DNA of 64,000 nucleotides from Burkholderiales bacterium (GTDB taxonomy: Bacteria; Pseudomonadota; Gammaproteobacteria; Burkholderiales; Casimicrobiaceae): the NCBI GenBank assembly GCA_025352105.1, contig JANXUB010000045.1, positions 1-64,000 on the forward strand, read 5' to 3'. The notes under the pieces were generated by a model. It was not told the DNA's origin, searched no databases, and saw nothing but the letters and a program-made list of their open reading frames with translations. The position numbers and the translations under genes are program-made. Below, one piece after another: positions 8,601-17,838 of this stretch. Every line of letters starts with the position of its first letter. The first letter of the stretch is position 1.

Positions 8601-10641
8601 AAATGGTGCTCACCGCCGAAGTGGACGACTGACTGACCGCTGGCATCGTTTCTCCTTTGTCAGTGGAGCGATAGACCGCACCTGCACCGAAGTAGACGGT
8701 GTTGGGATTGCCCGGCCCTAGCTCCATAGGTGCATAGAACAGCACGGCGTCAGTGAGCGCGATGCCGTTAAAAGTGTCGCTGCTGTCGCAATTCGGCGTG
8801 GTGTCAACCGTTCCGCCATACCGGCCCTTAAACGCCCAGTTCCCCTCACTTGCACAAGCAGAGCTCAGGATGCGTCCGAAGCCAATCAGATTGTTGGTTT
8901 GATTGAAGTACGTGTGGTAGAGCGTAATATTGGTTTCATCAGTGGCATTGCGGTCAATCAGCGCATAGCCACCATCGCCAAAATCGACGCGAAACCACGT
9001 GCCGTCGCCCTTGCGCATATTGGTGCCGTTATCCTGCGTGCCGCCGATGGCCCACTTCTCGATGGTGGGATGCACCGCGAGTCCGCTCATTTGCACCGTA
9101 TTGATCTGCGTGCTGTTTTTGCTAAGCCAAGTGGTGCCGCCGTCGGTGGATTTAAAGACACCGCCATCATTGCCGTGCCAAATAACGTTAGTGTCGTTCG
9201 GATCCATCCGAATGAAGTGCGTGTCGGCGTGCAATCCGGGGCTGGATTCAATGAACGTTGCAGCGCCATTGACAGACTTGCCGAATAACCGACTACCCAC
9301 AGGCAGCATGCCGGGGGTGTTGCCGCCAATAAGCACGATGTCATCGGTGGTCGCGGTGGTCGCACCCGGTCGTACGTCAAAGCCGATGTTGTAGAAACAT
9401 TGGCCGCCGCAGAAGCCGCCGCCACCCGCGAGTGCAGCTGACCAAGTGGCGCCGCCGTCCACGGATCGGCGGATGCGCCCATTGGTGGACTCGCCGGTGG
9501 CCACATAAATCACGGTCGGATTCGTGCCCTCTTTGTACCCGGCAAATTCGGCGCGGGCACCGGACGTAGCAGTGACGAGTTTTTGCGTAAAGGTCGGATT
9601 CGGCGACAGCGCGTCGGTCGACTGGAAGACACCGCCGTCGCCTGCTGCGGTACTGCCGTTAATCCAAACCGTTAACGTATTGGGATCGGCCGGATCCATG
9701 AACATGCTGTTGACGTTGCGGTTGCCGGTGTTCGGCAGATCAAATCCGCCGGGGAAGGAGGTGACCGCCAGCTTTTGTGCTACGACACTGGCAGCAGGCC
9801 CGGTAGATTGGGTCAGGCGAACCAAGCCGCGCATGCCAAGTGGTGGAATAGTGTTCCCGAACGGCACATCCCCACCAATGCCAATAACGCCCCCGGCGAT
9901 ACCTGCAAACACGATTGATGGATCGGTTGGATGCACGATGATGCTGGAGATGCTGCGCCCCTGAAACACCGGCGCGCTGACGGCGACGCTTGATGCGTTG
10001 TTGTAGTTGCGCACCGGATTGATCGGGCCGACAAGTGTGGCAGTGGTGTCGCAGTTGTCAACACGGTACATACCCACGCCAGCATAGCTGTCACCCGAAC
10101 CGTTGGCCTCGCCGGTTCCGATGTAGAGGATGGTTGGGTTCGAGGGGGCCAGCGCCACCGCACCGACAGCAGAACTCGCCCCGGTATCGAAAATAGGTGT
10201 CCAGTTGGTACCGCCATCTACGGATCGGTAGACGCCACCCTGAGCCGTGCCCAGATACACCTTGTTCGAGTTGGTGGGATCAATCGCGAACGAGGTCACG
10301 CGACCGCCAACCGCCTGTGACGGGGACACCTGACCATTGGGAATCGGGTTTGGACCGATCGAGTTCCATGAGCCGGGGTTGAACACGAGGGGGCCCGCCT
10401 GACTGGCCGCAGCGAGCTGTCGATTTCTGGTTTGCACGGCGGCATCGCGCAGGGCGGGGTCTGCAGGCAGGCCGCGCAGCAGGTTGACATAGCCGTCGCG
10501 CAGCTGGTGATACTGCTCGGGTGTGATGCCCTGCCGAAATTTCGGTGCGATGTCCGCATTGTCTTGAGCAAGCGCGAATGTGGCAAAGATGAGACTGCCT
10601 AGACTGCCTATCGCGGCGACCCACCATGAGACCAGCCGCAT
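5602..10641 (-). CDS. Large secreted protein: BNR/sortilin-like propeller repeats, five DUF11 repeats, InlB-like bacterial repeat, C-terminal dockerin-like Ca-binding repeats
   Basis: Signal peptide MRLVSWWVAAIGSLGSLIFATFALA (start moved to 10641); many 'STDGGTTW'/'SVDGGTNW' BNR motifs; five 'DLTVAKSHxGxF..' DUF11 units; 'DIDADGSYMSENDALLILRYLFG' and 'DVDGNGKVDAMTDGLMILRKLAG' C-terminal loops. Confidence 0.85.
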   Translation of the reverse strand: MRLVSWWVAAIGSLGSLIFATFALAQDNADIAPKFRQGITPEQYHQLRDGYVNLLRGLPADPALRDAAVQTRNRQLAAASQAGPLVFNPGSWNSIGPNPIPNGQVSPSQAVGGRVTSFAIDPTNSNKVYLGTAQGGVYRSVDGGTNWTPIFDTGASSAVGAVALAPSNPTILYIGTGEANGSGDSYAGVGMYRVDNCDTTATLVGPINPVRNYNNASSVAVSAPVFQGRSISSIIVHPTDPSIVFAGIAGGVIGIGGDVPFGNTIPPLGMRGLVRLTQSTGPAASVVAQKLAVTSFPGGFDLPNTGNRNVNSMFMDPADPNTLTVWINGSTAAGDGGVFQSTDALSPNPTFTQKLVTATSGARAEFAGYKEGTNPTVIYVATGESTNGRIRRSVDGGATWSAALAGGGGFCGGQCFYNIGFDVRPGATTATTDDIVLIGGNTPGMLPVGSRLFGKSVNGAATFIESSPGLHADTHFIRMDPNDTNVIWHGNDGGVFKSTDGGTTWLSKNSTQINTVQMSGLAVHPTIEKWAIGGTQDNGTNMRKGDGTWFRVDFGDGGYALIDRNATDETNITLYHTYFNQTNNLIGFGRILSSACASEGNWAFKGRYGGTVDTTPNCDSSDTFNGIALTDAVLFYAPMELGPGNPNTVYFGAGAVYRSTDKGETMPAVSQSSTSAVSTISVSPQDDNYRIFGRVNGTIFYTTTGANPMTALPAGIPAKYVARAKFDPSNKNTAYIALGGYFGGTAASQSHVWKITNLDTTPIITAINSGLPDVPINTFAVDPVEGNNLFAGTDIGVYGSTDGGLTWTPYGTDLPVVAVFGMDIQPTSRTLRIGTHGRGVWKIGLPPLADLTIAKTHTGSFTQGQVGATYTVTVTNSGASDKPSPALVTVVDTAPSGLTITAMSGAGWTCTTPPSCTRTDLLLAGASYPPITVTVTVATSATSPQVNSVSVNTTAGEADTANNTATDSTVILMPPDLTVAKSHVGDFSQGQVGATYSVVVSNSGLGDKLAASLVSLVDSPSSGLTVTAMSGSGWTCATLPTCTRSDALAAGSSYPPVTVTVTVAGNATSPQTNSVTVTTASLETNTGNNSASDSTVVLVPPDLTITKTHAGNFAQGQTGATYSVVVSNSGLGDKLASAVVTVADTPPSGLTITAMSGGGWTCTTLPICTRSDVLIAGASYPPITVTVSVAANATSPKVNSATVSTTALESNASNNSAADSTIIVVPSDMTVSKSHAGNFLQGQSGVSFTALVTNVGAGDKPAGSLVTLTDTPPPGLAITAMGGTGWICTTLPTCTRSDLLAAGFSYPAITITANVAGNAGSPLVNSVTVSGAAFDSNTGNNTTTDAAVVVAAPDLTVAKSHVGNFSLGQIGAKYSIVVSNSGGGDKSGGTLVTLSDSAPSGLTITAMTGNGWNCAVLPTCTRSDALASGVSYPSVTVSVNVATNASSPQINRVSVTTVAAESNAVNNLGTDSTTIVTGTVGSLTVNKFGSGTGTIASQDGAIACGTTCTSSYVVGSNVVLSATPVAGSVFTGWLGPCSGTGVCTVPIGGAATVRATFALSTIGIRILDIDADGSYMSENDALLILRYLFGLSGTSLTSNATGAAAARFADPAMSAYLLDILPLLDVDGNGKVDAMTDGLMILRKLAGQTGTAITQGALGVGATRSFSEIEAYIQTLKPP
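6197..8100 (-). repeat. Five tandem DUF11-coding repeats, 378-bp period
   Basis: Equivalent 'gtca/gtta' of the D-L-T motif lies at 6575, 6953, 7331, 7709 and 8087: spacing exactly 378 bp each. Confidence 0.9.
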
Positions 10642-11170
10642 TTTCGTAGTTGTCCTGCGGTAATTGCTCGTAAGTTGCGTATCGAAATTCACGGATATTC
10701 CCCCGAAAAAGTAAATAGGTCGGCTAGCTGGTGGCCAGTCAGACGGTTCCAACGCGGGATCAACCACGCCAGCATGCGCCTGCGACGAGTCTAGCCCCAA
10801 CAGAAGATTCCGACAACTGCATCGAGCATGCAACACCTTTTTTGCTCCATTCGAGGCGCGCCAAGCGTCCTTAAATTCGCCAACGCCTTACGCTGAAACC
10901 GTCATTTCATGAGCGCAAAATACAAAAAAACGAAGGTTGACTTCAGCGGAAATGCCAACTTCTGCTCGCTTGCCATCATCCCGTCCGCCACTTTCATGCT
11001 GATCCAAGCCGCAAGGCCATTGACTCGCGCACACTCAGCGCGCGCCCGAGAGCGTGTTTCCCGAGCGTTAGTTTCCAAGCTAAGGCACAACGTTGACAGG
11101 ATGAAGACGGTGCGCGAACTTTCCGCTACGCTTAGCTTTTCGCATCACCCTGACGGAGCCCAAGCCCATC

Positions 11171-12631
11171 ATGACCGCTCGCCCCGACACCTTCCCTTTC
11201 AATTCTGATCAGTCCTCCGCGCTGCTGCGTCGCGCGAGCAAGCAGTGGGACGCCGACATCCTGCCGCAGTTGATCGACTATGTGAAGCTCCCCGCGAAAT
11301 CGCCGTCGTTTGACGCGGAATGGAGGCGCGCAGGGCAGATTCAGCGCGCAATTGAGCAGGCGCAAAAGTTCGTCGCAACGCAGCCAGTGAAGAATATGAC
11401 GCTGGAAGTCATCACGCTGGAAGGTCGCACGCCAGTGATGTTTTTCGATATTCCAGGCACCGGCACCAAAGCGACTGGCAAGACCGTGCTGCTGTACGGT
11501 CACCTCGACAAACAGCCCGAAATGGCGGGTTGGCGCGACGATCTGGGGCCGTGGACGCCGCTGATTGAGGGTGGCAAACTTTATGGGCGTGGCAGCGCTG
11601 ATGATGGCTACGCGGTGTTTGCTGCGCTCGCGGCGATTGTCGCGCTCGATGCTGAGAACATTTCACGCCCTCGTTGCCTGGGGTTGATCGAAACCTGCGA
11701 AGAATCGGGCTCGTTTGATTTGCCACCCTACCTTGATGCGCTGGCTCCGCGTATGGGCGATGTGGGCCTCGTCGTTGCGCTGGATTCCGGTGCGGGCAAC
11801 TACGATCAGCTGTGGGCGACGACTTCGCTTCGCGGCATGGTGAGCGGCGTCATGACGGTGCGTATGTTGACCGAGGGCGTGCATTCAGGCGATGCAGGTG
11901 GCGTGGTGCCAAGCACCTTCCGTATCGCGCGGCAACTGCTGGATCGCATTGATGATTCGACTACCGGAATCACAAAATCCACCGTGTTCAACGCCCCGAT
12001 TCCCGAGGAGCGAATCGCACAGGCGAAGCAGGCCACAGAGATTCTGGGCGACAGCATGTGGAAGCGCTTCCCGTGGCAAAGCTGCGGCGGTGCGCACGAA
12101 TTCACGCTGCCCACCAGCAAAGACCCGGTCGAACTCATTTTGAATCGCACCTGGCGTGCGTCGCTGTCGATTGTCGGCGCCGACGGCCTTCCCTCGACCA
12201 AAGATGCGGGCAATGTGCTGCGCCCCTTCACGGCGCTGAAACTGTCGCTTCGCATCCCGCCGACAGTGGACGGCGCGGAAGCCGTCGCCGAGGTGAAACG
12301 TCTCGTCGAAAAAGATACGCCGTACAACGCGCAGGTGAGCTTCGTCGGCGGCGGCGCGACTGGCTGGAACGCGCCTCCGTTTGCTCCGTGGCTAACCGTT
12401 GCGCTTAACGCTGCGTCAATGCATTACTTCGGCAAACCCGCGGCCTACATGGGCGAAGGCGGCACCATCCCGTTCATGAGCATGCTCGGCGCGAAATTTC
12501 CCGACGCACAAATGCTCGTCACTGGCGTGCTCGGCCCGAAATCGAATGCACACGGGCCGAACGAGTTTCTGCAGATCGACTACGCCAAGAAGGTGACTGC
12601 GGCAACAGCGCTGGTGATTTCGGCGGTGTAG
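11171..12631 (+). CDS. M20-family metallopeptidase (dipeptidase-like)
   Basis: VLLYGHLDKQPE, YGRGSADDGYAVFAAL, IETCEESGS, HSGDAGGVVPS, MGEGGTIPFM. Confidence 0.92.
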   Translation: MTARPDTFPFNSDQSSALLRRASKQWDADILPQLIDYVKLPAKSPSFDAEWRRAGQIQRAIEQAQKFVATQPVKNMTLEVITLEGRTPVMFFDIPGTGTKATGKTVLLYGHLDKQPEMAGWRDDLGPWTPLIEGGKLYGRGSADDGYAVFAALAAIVALDAENISRPRCLGLIETCEESGSFDLPPYLDALAPRMGDVGLVVALDSGAGNYDQLWATTSLRGMVSGVMTVRMLTEGVHSGDAGGVVPSTFRIARQLLDRIDDSTTGITKSTVFNAPIPEERIAQAKQATEILGDSMWKRFPWQSCGGAHEFTLPTSKDPVELILNRTWRASLSIVGADGLPSTKDAGNVLRPFTALKLSLRIPPTVDGAEAVAEVKRLVEKDTPYNAQVSFVGGGATGWNAPPFAPWLTVALNAASMHYFGKPAAYMGEGGTIPFMSMLGAKFPDAQMLVTGVLGPKSNAHGPNEFLQIDYAKKVTAATALVISAV

Positions 12632-12662
12632 ACAATCCCGCGCAGCTGTCGCTGGACAGGCA

Positions 12663-13070
12663 TCACTCGCAGTTCACCATCCAGCTGACGCCAAATTTGT
12701 CGACCAGCATGCCGAAGCCTTTGGCCCAGAAGGTCGGGCCGAACGGCATGGTGATTTGACCGCCTGCGGCGAGGCTTTTGTGGATCGTCTCGCCGCTCGC
12801 CAGATCTTTGCCCGCGATGGACAGCGTAATGCCGCAGAAACCTGTCGGGCCGGGCATTCCAGGTGGACGATCACATGCCATGATGGATGCGCCTTCGGTC
12901 GTGAACGTGGCATGCATCACCTTCTGATGCCATTCGACGGGTACCTGGTCTTTCATCGGCGATTCGCCGTGACGCATGATGAACGTGATGTCGCCGCCGA
13001 GAACTGATTTGTAGAAATTGAGCGCTTCTTCGCAGTTGCCGGTGAAGGCGAGGTACGGCTGAATGACCAT
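12663..13070 (-). CDS. VOC/PhnB-like glyoxalase-superfamily protein
   Basis: IQPYLAFTGNCEEALNFYKSVLGGDITFIMRHGESPM ... FWAKGFGMLVDKFGVSWMVNCE. Start moved to ATG at 13070. Confidence 0.88.
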   Translation of the reverse strand: MVIQPYLAFTGNCEEALNFYKSVLGGDITFIMRHGESPMKDQVPVEWHQKVMHATFTTEGASIMACDRPPGMPGPTGFCGITLSIAGKDLASGETIHKSLAAGGQITMPFGPTFWAKGFGMLVDKFGVSWMVNCE

Positions 13071-13253
13071 GGTGAGCTCCCTGTGTTTTCGGAAAAACAT
13101 TGTACGAACCTGTCGCTGGTCGCAGCAACACTGGCTGTATGACTACACGCTGTCGCCCGAAACCGCATCTCGGTTAGCACCGTTTGCAGCCAATGCGTGA
13201 ATCAAGCCGCGTACGCAAATCCTGAACAGCTTTTTTTGATTTGTGTCTATTCA

Positions 13254-13328
13254 TGGCGGGATACATGCCAATTTTATTAAAAGTCGACTTTGCGATAAAT
13301 TAGGTACTGCATCGCTGCACCCCCAATG
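13254..13328 (-). repeat. Dispersed intergenic repeat family A, copy 2
   Basis: Reverse strand: CATTGGGGGTGCAGCGATGCAGTACCTAATTTATCGCAAAGTCGACTTTTAATAAAATTGGCATGTATCCCGCCATG; shares the ends and TCGACTTT core with other copies. Confidence 0.6.
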
Positions 13329-13516
13329 AAATGGTGCTTCAACAGAATTTAGTGGAATAGTTGTTGATTAAATTTCGCCAGGTTCCATGTCGGTAAAGCA
13401 CAAAAAGCGCATCAATTTAGCTATACCGACATGCAAACTAGCGACAATGTCACTGCGGGCACAGCGTTTGCTCTCATCGATCACAAAAACGGCCTAACCA
13501 TTTACTCGTCTGCCCT

Positions 13517-16500
13517 ATGACCATTCACGTCGCGCTCAATCACGTTACTCACTACCGCTACGACCGCCCGATCAATCTGGGGCCGCAGATCGTTCGTCTG
13601 CGCCCTGCGCCGCATTGCCGCACGCGAATCATTTCGTATAGCCAGAAGATCGAGCCCGCGGATCACTTCTGCAACTGGCAGCAGGATCCGTACGCGAACT
13701 ACATGGCGCGACTGGTGTTCGCCGAACGCACGCGGGAGTTCAAGGTCACGGTGGACGTCGTGGCCGAAATGTCGGTGCTAAATCCGTTCGATTTCTTTTT
13801 GGAGCCGTCGGCCGAGAAAGCGCCATTCACCTATTCGAACGAATTGAAGCTCGAACTTGCGCCTTATCTCGGCACGGTGCCGATGACGCCGATGGTGACC
13901 GAGTATCTGAAAAAAGTGGATGTCTCCAAGCGGCGCACGATTGACTTTTTAGTCGAGCTGAACGCGATGCTCTACAAGGACATTCGCTACCTGATCCGCA
14001 TGGAGCCCGGCGTGCAGACGCCAGAGCAAACGTTGACGCTCAAGTCCGGTTCGTGCCGCGATTCTGGTTGGTTGCTGGTGCAGTTGATGCGCCATCTAGG
14101 GCTGGCTGCGCGGTTCGTTTCGGGTTATTTGATTCAGCTGACGCCCGACGTGAAATCCATTGACGGCCCGAGTGGTCCTGCGGCTGACTTCACCGATTTG
14201 CATGCGTGGTGTGAGGTGTATTTGCCCGGCGCCGGCTGGGTGGGGCTTGACCCAACGTCGGGCCTCTTCGCGGGCGAAGGCCACATCCCGCTCGCCTGCA
14301 CACCCCAGCCCTCCTCTGCTGCGCCGATTGAAGGCGCGGTTGATAAGAGCGAGGTCGAGTTCGATCACCAGATGTCGGTCATGCGCGTTTACGAATCGCC
14401 GCGCGTGACGAAGCCCTACACCGAGGCCGCATGGGAAACCGTGCTCGATCTCGGCGAAAAAGTGGATCGCGATCTGATCGCGGGTGATGTGCGACTGACG
14501 ATGGGTGGCGAGCCGACCTTCGTTGCGGACAAGGATCGCGATGCGCCGGAGTGGAACATCGCGGCGCTCGGCCCGACCAAGCGCGGCTACGCCAATGCGT
14601 TGGTACAGAAACTTCGAGCGCAATACGGCGAAGGTGGCTTCTTGCATTTCGGACAGGGCAAGTGGTATCCCGGCGAGCAATTGCCGCGTTGGGCGCTGTC
14701 GATTTTCTGGCGCAAAGACGGCAAGAGCATCTGGCAGAACCCGGAGTTGTTTGCCGATGAGCGGAAAGCATCGAAATACACCAGCGCCGACGCGCTGCGC
14801 TTCACGAAGACGCTGACCGATAAGCTCGGCATTGGCGAGGCCACCATCACGCCGGGCTATGAGGATTCGTTCTATTACTGGTGGCGCGAACGCCGTTTGC
14901 CGGTGAATGTGGAAGCGCTGGACGCACGATTAGGCGATGAGCTGGAAGCGGCTCGTTTGCGCAAAGTGTTCGAGCAGGGATTGACCGCACCGGTGGGCTA
15001 CGTGTTGCCGTTGGTTCCGGTGAGCGAGGCACCAAACGCGGTGATGGGCATGACGCTCGACGGCCCGCGCTGGACAACGAACCCGTGGTTCTTCCGCGAC
15101 AACCGCATGTTCCTGATCCCCGGTGATTCCGCGATGGGCTACCGCCTGCCACTCGAATCGCTGCCGTGGGCGAAGGCGTCCGAAAAACCGCAAGTGCTTG
15201 ATCGCGACACGTTTGATCCGCGTGACGAGCTGCCTGAGCCGCGAACGTTCATTGAGCGCTATGGCGTGACGCGTGGCGCATTTGATGTCACGCCAATCAC
15301 GATGCAATCCCGCGTGCCGGGTGCGACGACTTCATCATCGGTGAAGGGTAACGCCACGCCGCTGTCGCCGGGCGCTTCTGCTCGTGACGTCGGTATGGGT
15401 GTCTTGCAACCGACACAAACCGCAGCAGGTAGTGACGCCCCCGCCCATGGCGACAGCGCAAAATCAGCGCTCGCCGCAAAGCCTTACGAGCCCGCCACGA
15501 CGACGCTCATGCCTGCGCGTTTCGAGTCCGCGCACTGGCTCTCACGCACTGCACTGTGCGTAGAAGCTCGGGGCGGCATCCTGTATGTGTTCATGCCTCC
15601 CGCAAAAATGCTGGAGGACTATCTCGACCTGTTGGCCGCGATTGAGGCGACCGCTGAAGAATGCGAAGTCAAGCTCGTGCTCGAAGGCTACCCGCCACCG
15701 CGCGACCCGCGTTTGAAGCTGTTGCAGGTGACGCCCGACCCCGGTGTGATTGAGGTGAATATTCATCCGGCGCACAACTGGAGCGAGCTCGTTGAGCACA
15801 CAGAATTTTTGTATCAGGCAGCATTCGAAGAGCACCTGTGCGCCGAAAAATTCGCACTCGACGGCAAACACACCGGCACCGGTGGCGGCAACCATTTCGT
15901 TATGGGCGGCGCGACGCCCGCCGATTCGCCCTTCCTGCGCAAGCCGGAATTGCTGGCCAGCCTCGTTGCCTATTGGCACAACCATCCGAGTCTGTCGTAC
16001 CTGTTCAGCGGCCTGTTCATTGGGCCGACGAGTCAAGCGCCGCGTATCGACGAAGCCCGCAACGACCAACTCTACGAACTCGAAATTGCGCTCGAACAAA
16101 TCGAGAAGAATCGCAAGATTCACGGCGAAGCCATGCCACCGTGGCTCGTTGACCGCACGTTGCGCAACATCCTCGTTGATGTGACTGGCAACACCCATCG
16201 CAGCGAGTTCTGCATCGACAAACTCTACTCACCCGACGGCCCGACCGGTCGCTTGGGGTTGCTCGAATTGCGCGCCTTCGAAATGCCGCCTCACGCGCGC
16301 ATGAGCATCGTGCAGCAGCTCCTGCTGCGCGCGCTGGTCGCCCGTTTCTGGAAGCAACCGAAGCATCACAAATTGACGCGTTGGGGCACGGCGTTGCATG
16401 ACCGTTTCATGCTGCCGACCTTCATCAAAATGGACTTCGAGGATGTGCTCGAAGACCTCTCGATGCCCGAGAACGGCGGCTATCAGTTCGACCCCGCGTG

Positions 16501-17065
16501 GTTCGCGCCGCACTTCGAGTTCCGCTTTCCGCTGTTCGGAGAAATTGCAATTTCCGGCATGGAAGTCGCCATTCGTGGCGCGCTGGAGCCGTGGCATGTC
16601 ATGGGCGAAGAAGGGGGCGCGGGCGGCATGGTGCGCTACGTAGACTCATCGCTGGAACGCCTCGAAGTCAGCGTGACCGGGCACGTCGATTCGCGCTACG
16701 TGATCACGGCCAACGGAATTGCGCTGCCCCTACAACCGACCGGCACGGTTGGCCATGCTGTCGCCAGCGTTCGCTACAAAGCTTGGAACCCGCCGTCCGC
16801 CCTGCACCCAAGCATTCAGCTTCATGCGCCCGTCACCTTTGACGTCGTTGATACGTGGATGGAGCGGAGCCTCGGCGGCTGCCAGTACCACGTCCAACAT
16901 CCGGGCGGTGGCAACCCCAGCACCTTTCCGATCAACGCCTACGAGGCCGAATCTCGCCGCCTGACACGCTTCACGCGCATGGGTCACACGCCGGGCCGTA
17001 TGCGTGTAGCACCCGCGAACATCAGCCCTGAGTTTCCGTTTACGCTGGATTTGCGGCGCGCGTAA
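13517..17065 (+). CDS. Large transglutaminase-like protein with C-terminal DUF2126
   Basis: N-terminal 'HVALNHVTHYRYDRPINLGPQIVRLRPAPH' (Bact_transglu_N), 'SGSCRDSGWLLVQLMRHLGLAARFVSGYLIQL..DLHAWCEVYLPGAGWVGLDPTSG' transglutaminase core, DUF2126-like C-terminus (MGGEPTFV..; HTGTGGGNHFVMGG). Confidence 0.92.
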   Translation: MTIHVALNHVTHYRYDRPINLGPQIVRLRPAPHCRTRIISYSQKIEPADHFCNWQQDPYANYMARLVFAERTREFKVTVDVVAEMSVLNPFDFFLEPSAEKAPFTYSNELKLELAPYLGTVPMTPMVTEYLKKVDVSKRRTIDFLVELNAMLYKDIRYLIRMEPGVQTPEQTLTLKSGSCRDSGWLLVQLMRHLGLAARFVSGYLIQLTPDVKSIDGPSGPAADFTDLHAWCEVYLPGAGWVGLDPTSGLFAGEGHIPLACTPQPSSAAPIEGAVDKSEVEFDHQMSVMRVYESPRVTKPYTEAAWETVLDLGEKVDRDLIAGDVRLTMGGEPTFVADKDRDAPEWNIAALGPTKRGYANALVQKLRAQYGEGGFLHFGQGKWYPGEQLPRWALSIFWRKDGKSIWQNPELFADERKASKYTSADALRFTKTLTDKLGIGEATITPGYEDSFYYWWRERRLPVNVEALDARLGDELEAARLRKVFEQGLTAPVGYVLPLVPVSEAPNAVMGMTLDGPRWTTNPWFFRDNRMFLIPGDSAMGYRLPLESLPWAKASEKPQVLDRDTFDPRDELPEPRTFIERYGVTRGAFDVTPITMQSRVPGATTSSSVKGNATPLSPGASARDVGMGVLQPTQTAAGSDAPAHGDSAKSALAAKPYEPATTTLMPARFESAHWLSRTALCVEARGGILYVFMPPAKMLEDYLDLLAAIEATAEECEVKLVLEGYPPPRDPRLKLLQVTPDPGVIEVNIHPAHNWSELVEHTEFLYQAAFEEHLCAEKFALDGKHTGTGGGNHFVMGGATPADSPFLRKPELLASLVAYWHNHPSLSYLFSGLFIGPTSQAPRIDEARNDQLYELEIALEQIEKNRKIHGEAMPPWLVDRTLRNILVDVTGNTHRSEFCIDKLYSPDGPTGRLGLLELRAFEMPPHARMSIVQQLLLRALVARFWKQPKHHKLTRWGTALHDRFMLPTFIKMDFEDVLEDLSMPENGGYQFDPAWFAPHFEFRFPLFGEIAISGMEVAIRGALEPWHVMGEEGGAGGMVRYVDSSLERLEVSVTGHVDSRYVITANGIALPLQPTGTVGHAVASVRYKAWNPPSALHPSIQLHAPVTFDVVDTWMERSLGGCQYHVQHPGGGNPSTFPINAYEAESRRLTRFTRMGHTPGRMRVAPANISPEFPFTLDLRRA

Positions 17066-17113
17066 ATGACGTGCAGACTGCAGCTTTATCGGACTTGGTA
17101 GCGCTGCCTTTGC

Positions 17114-17139
17114 GTAGGGTGGGCACCCCGTGCCCACCC
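17114..17139. repeat. GTGGGCAC hairpin repeat (single arm)
   Basis: GTAGGGTGGGCACCCCGTGCCCACCC, an inverted repeat; same sequence class as 23625-23717. Confidence 0.7.
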
Positions 17140-17235
17140 ATCGGCGGCACAACAACAAATTCTGCACAGCGACCCCATGGTGAGCAGAGGCCGCTCCCCC
17201 CTACGTGCTACGTGCCGCGCACTTCAAATGCGCGA

Positions 17236-17496
17236 TTAGTCCGAATAGTGCCCCCGACACTGCACAATGATCACGGCGTCGGGCTCCACGCGGTAAACAA
17301 TGCGATGCTCCGCATCAATCCGCCGCGACCAATAGCCTGAGAGATCAGCTTTGAGCGCCTCTGGCTTGCCGATCCCCTCGAACGGCGCGCGTTGAATATC
17401 ACGAATCAGCGTATTGAGCCGACGAAGCATCGACTTGTCGGTCGCCAGCCAATATTGGTAGTCCTGCCACGCATGCGCGTGGAACAGCAAATTCAT
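17236..17496 (-). CDS. yoeB: YoeB/Txe-family mRNA interferase toxin
   Basis: HAHAWQDYQYWLATDKSMLRRLNTLIRDIQRAPFEGIGKPEALK..LSGYWSRRIDAEHRIVYRV. Confidence 0.93.
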   Translation of the reverse strand: MNLLFHAHAWQDYQYWLATDKSMLRRLNTLIRDIQRAPFEGIGKPEALKADLSGYWSRRIDAEHRIVYRVEPDAVIIVQCRGHYSD

Positions 17497-17750
17497 TCGT
17501 CAGTCAGGGAATGAGCACGCACACGTTTGCGGCCCGCAGCCACATCATCTACCGCAGCCAAAAGGCGCTTTGCATTCCCGCGCCCCAGTAAGTGCAGCGT
17601 CTCCTGCCACTGCTCATACTCGCGCAGCGACATCAACACCGCTGGCGCACCGCGCTGACGCGTGATGATCGTAGCGTCTACGTCGTCCACTACCCTGTCG
17701 AGGTAGTGCGCGAGATTGTTGCGGGCTTCGGAGTAGGTGACTACGTCCAT
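17493..17750 (-). CDS. yefM: YefM/Phd-family antitoxin
   Basis: MDVVTYSEARNNLAHYLDRVVDDVDATIITRQRGAPAVLMSLREYEQWQETLHLL; 4-bp overlap with the toxin gene; start moved to 17750. Confidence 0.93.
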   Translation of the reverse strand: MDVVTYSEARNNLAHYLDRVVDDVDATIITRQRGAPAVLMSLREYEQWQETLHLLGRGNAKRLLAAVDDVAAGRKRVRAHSLTDE

Positions 17751-17838
17751 ACAATCATTGTACAAAAATTTGCCCAATAAGCAAGAGTAACGCGAGCTGC
17801 AACTAACGTCGACAGAGCGACTCGCGCTCACCGAACCA

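Noticed and set aside
14096-16198. Minus-strand ORFs of 194 and 218 aa inside the DUF2126-transglutaminase gene
   Set aside because: Shadow ORFs of a strongly coding frame.
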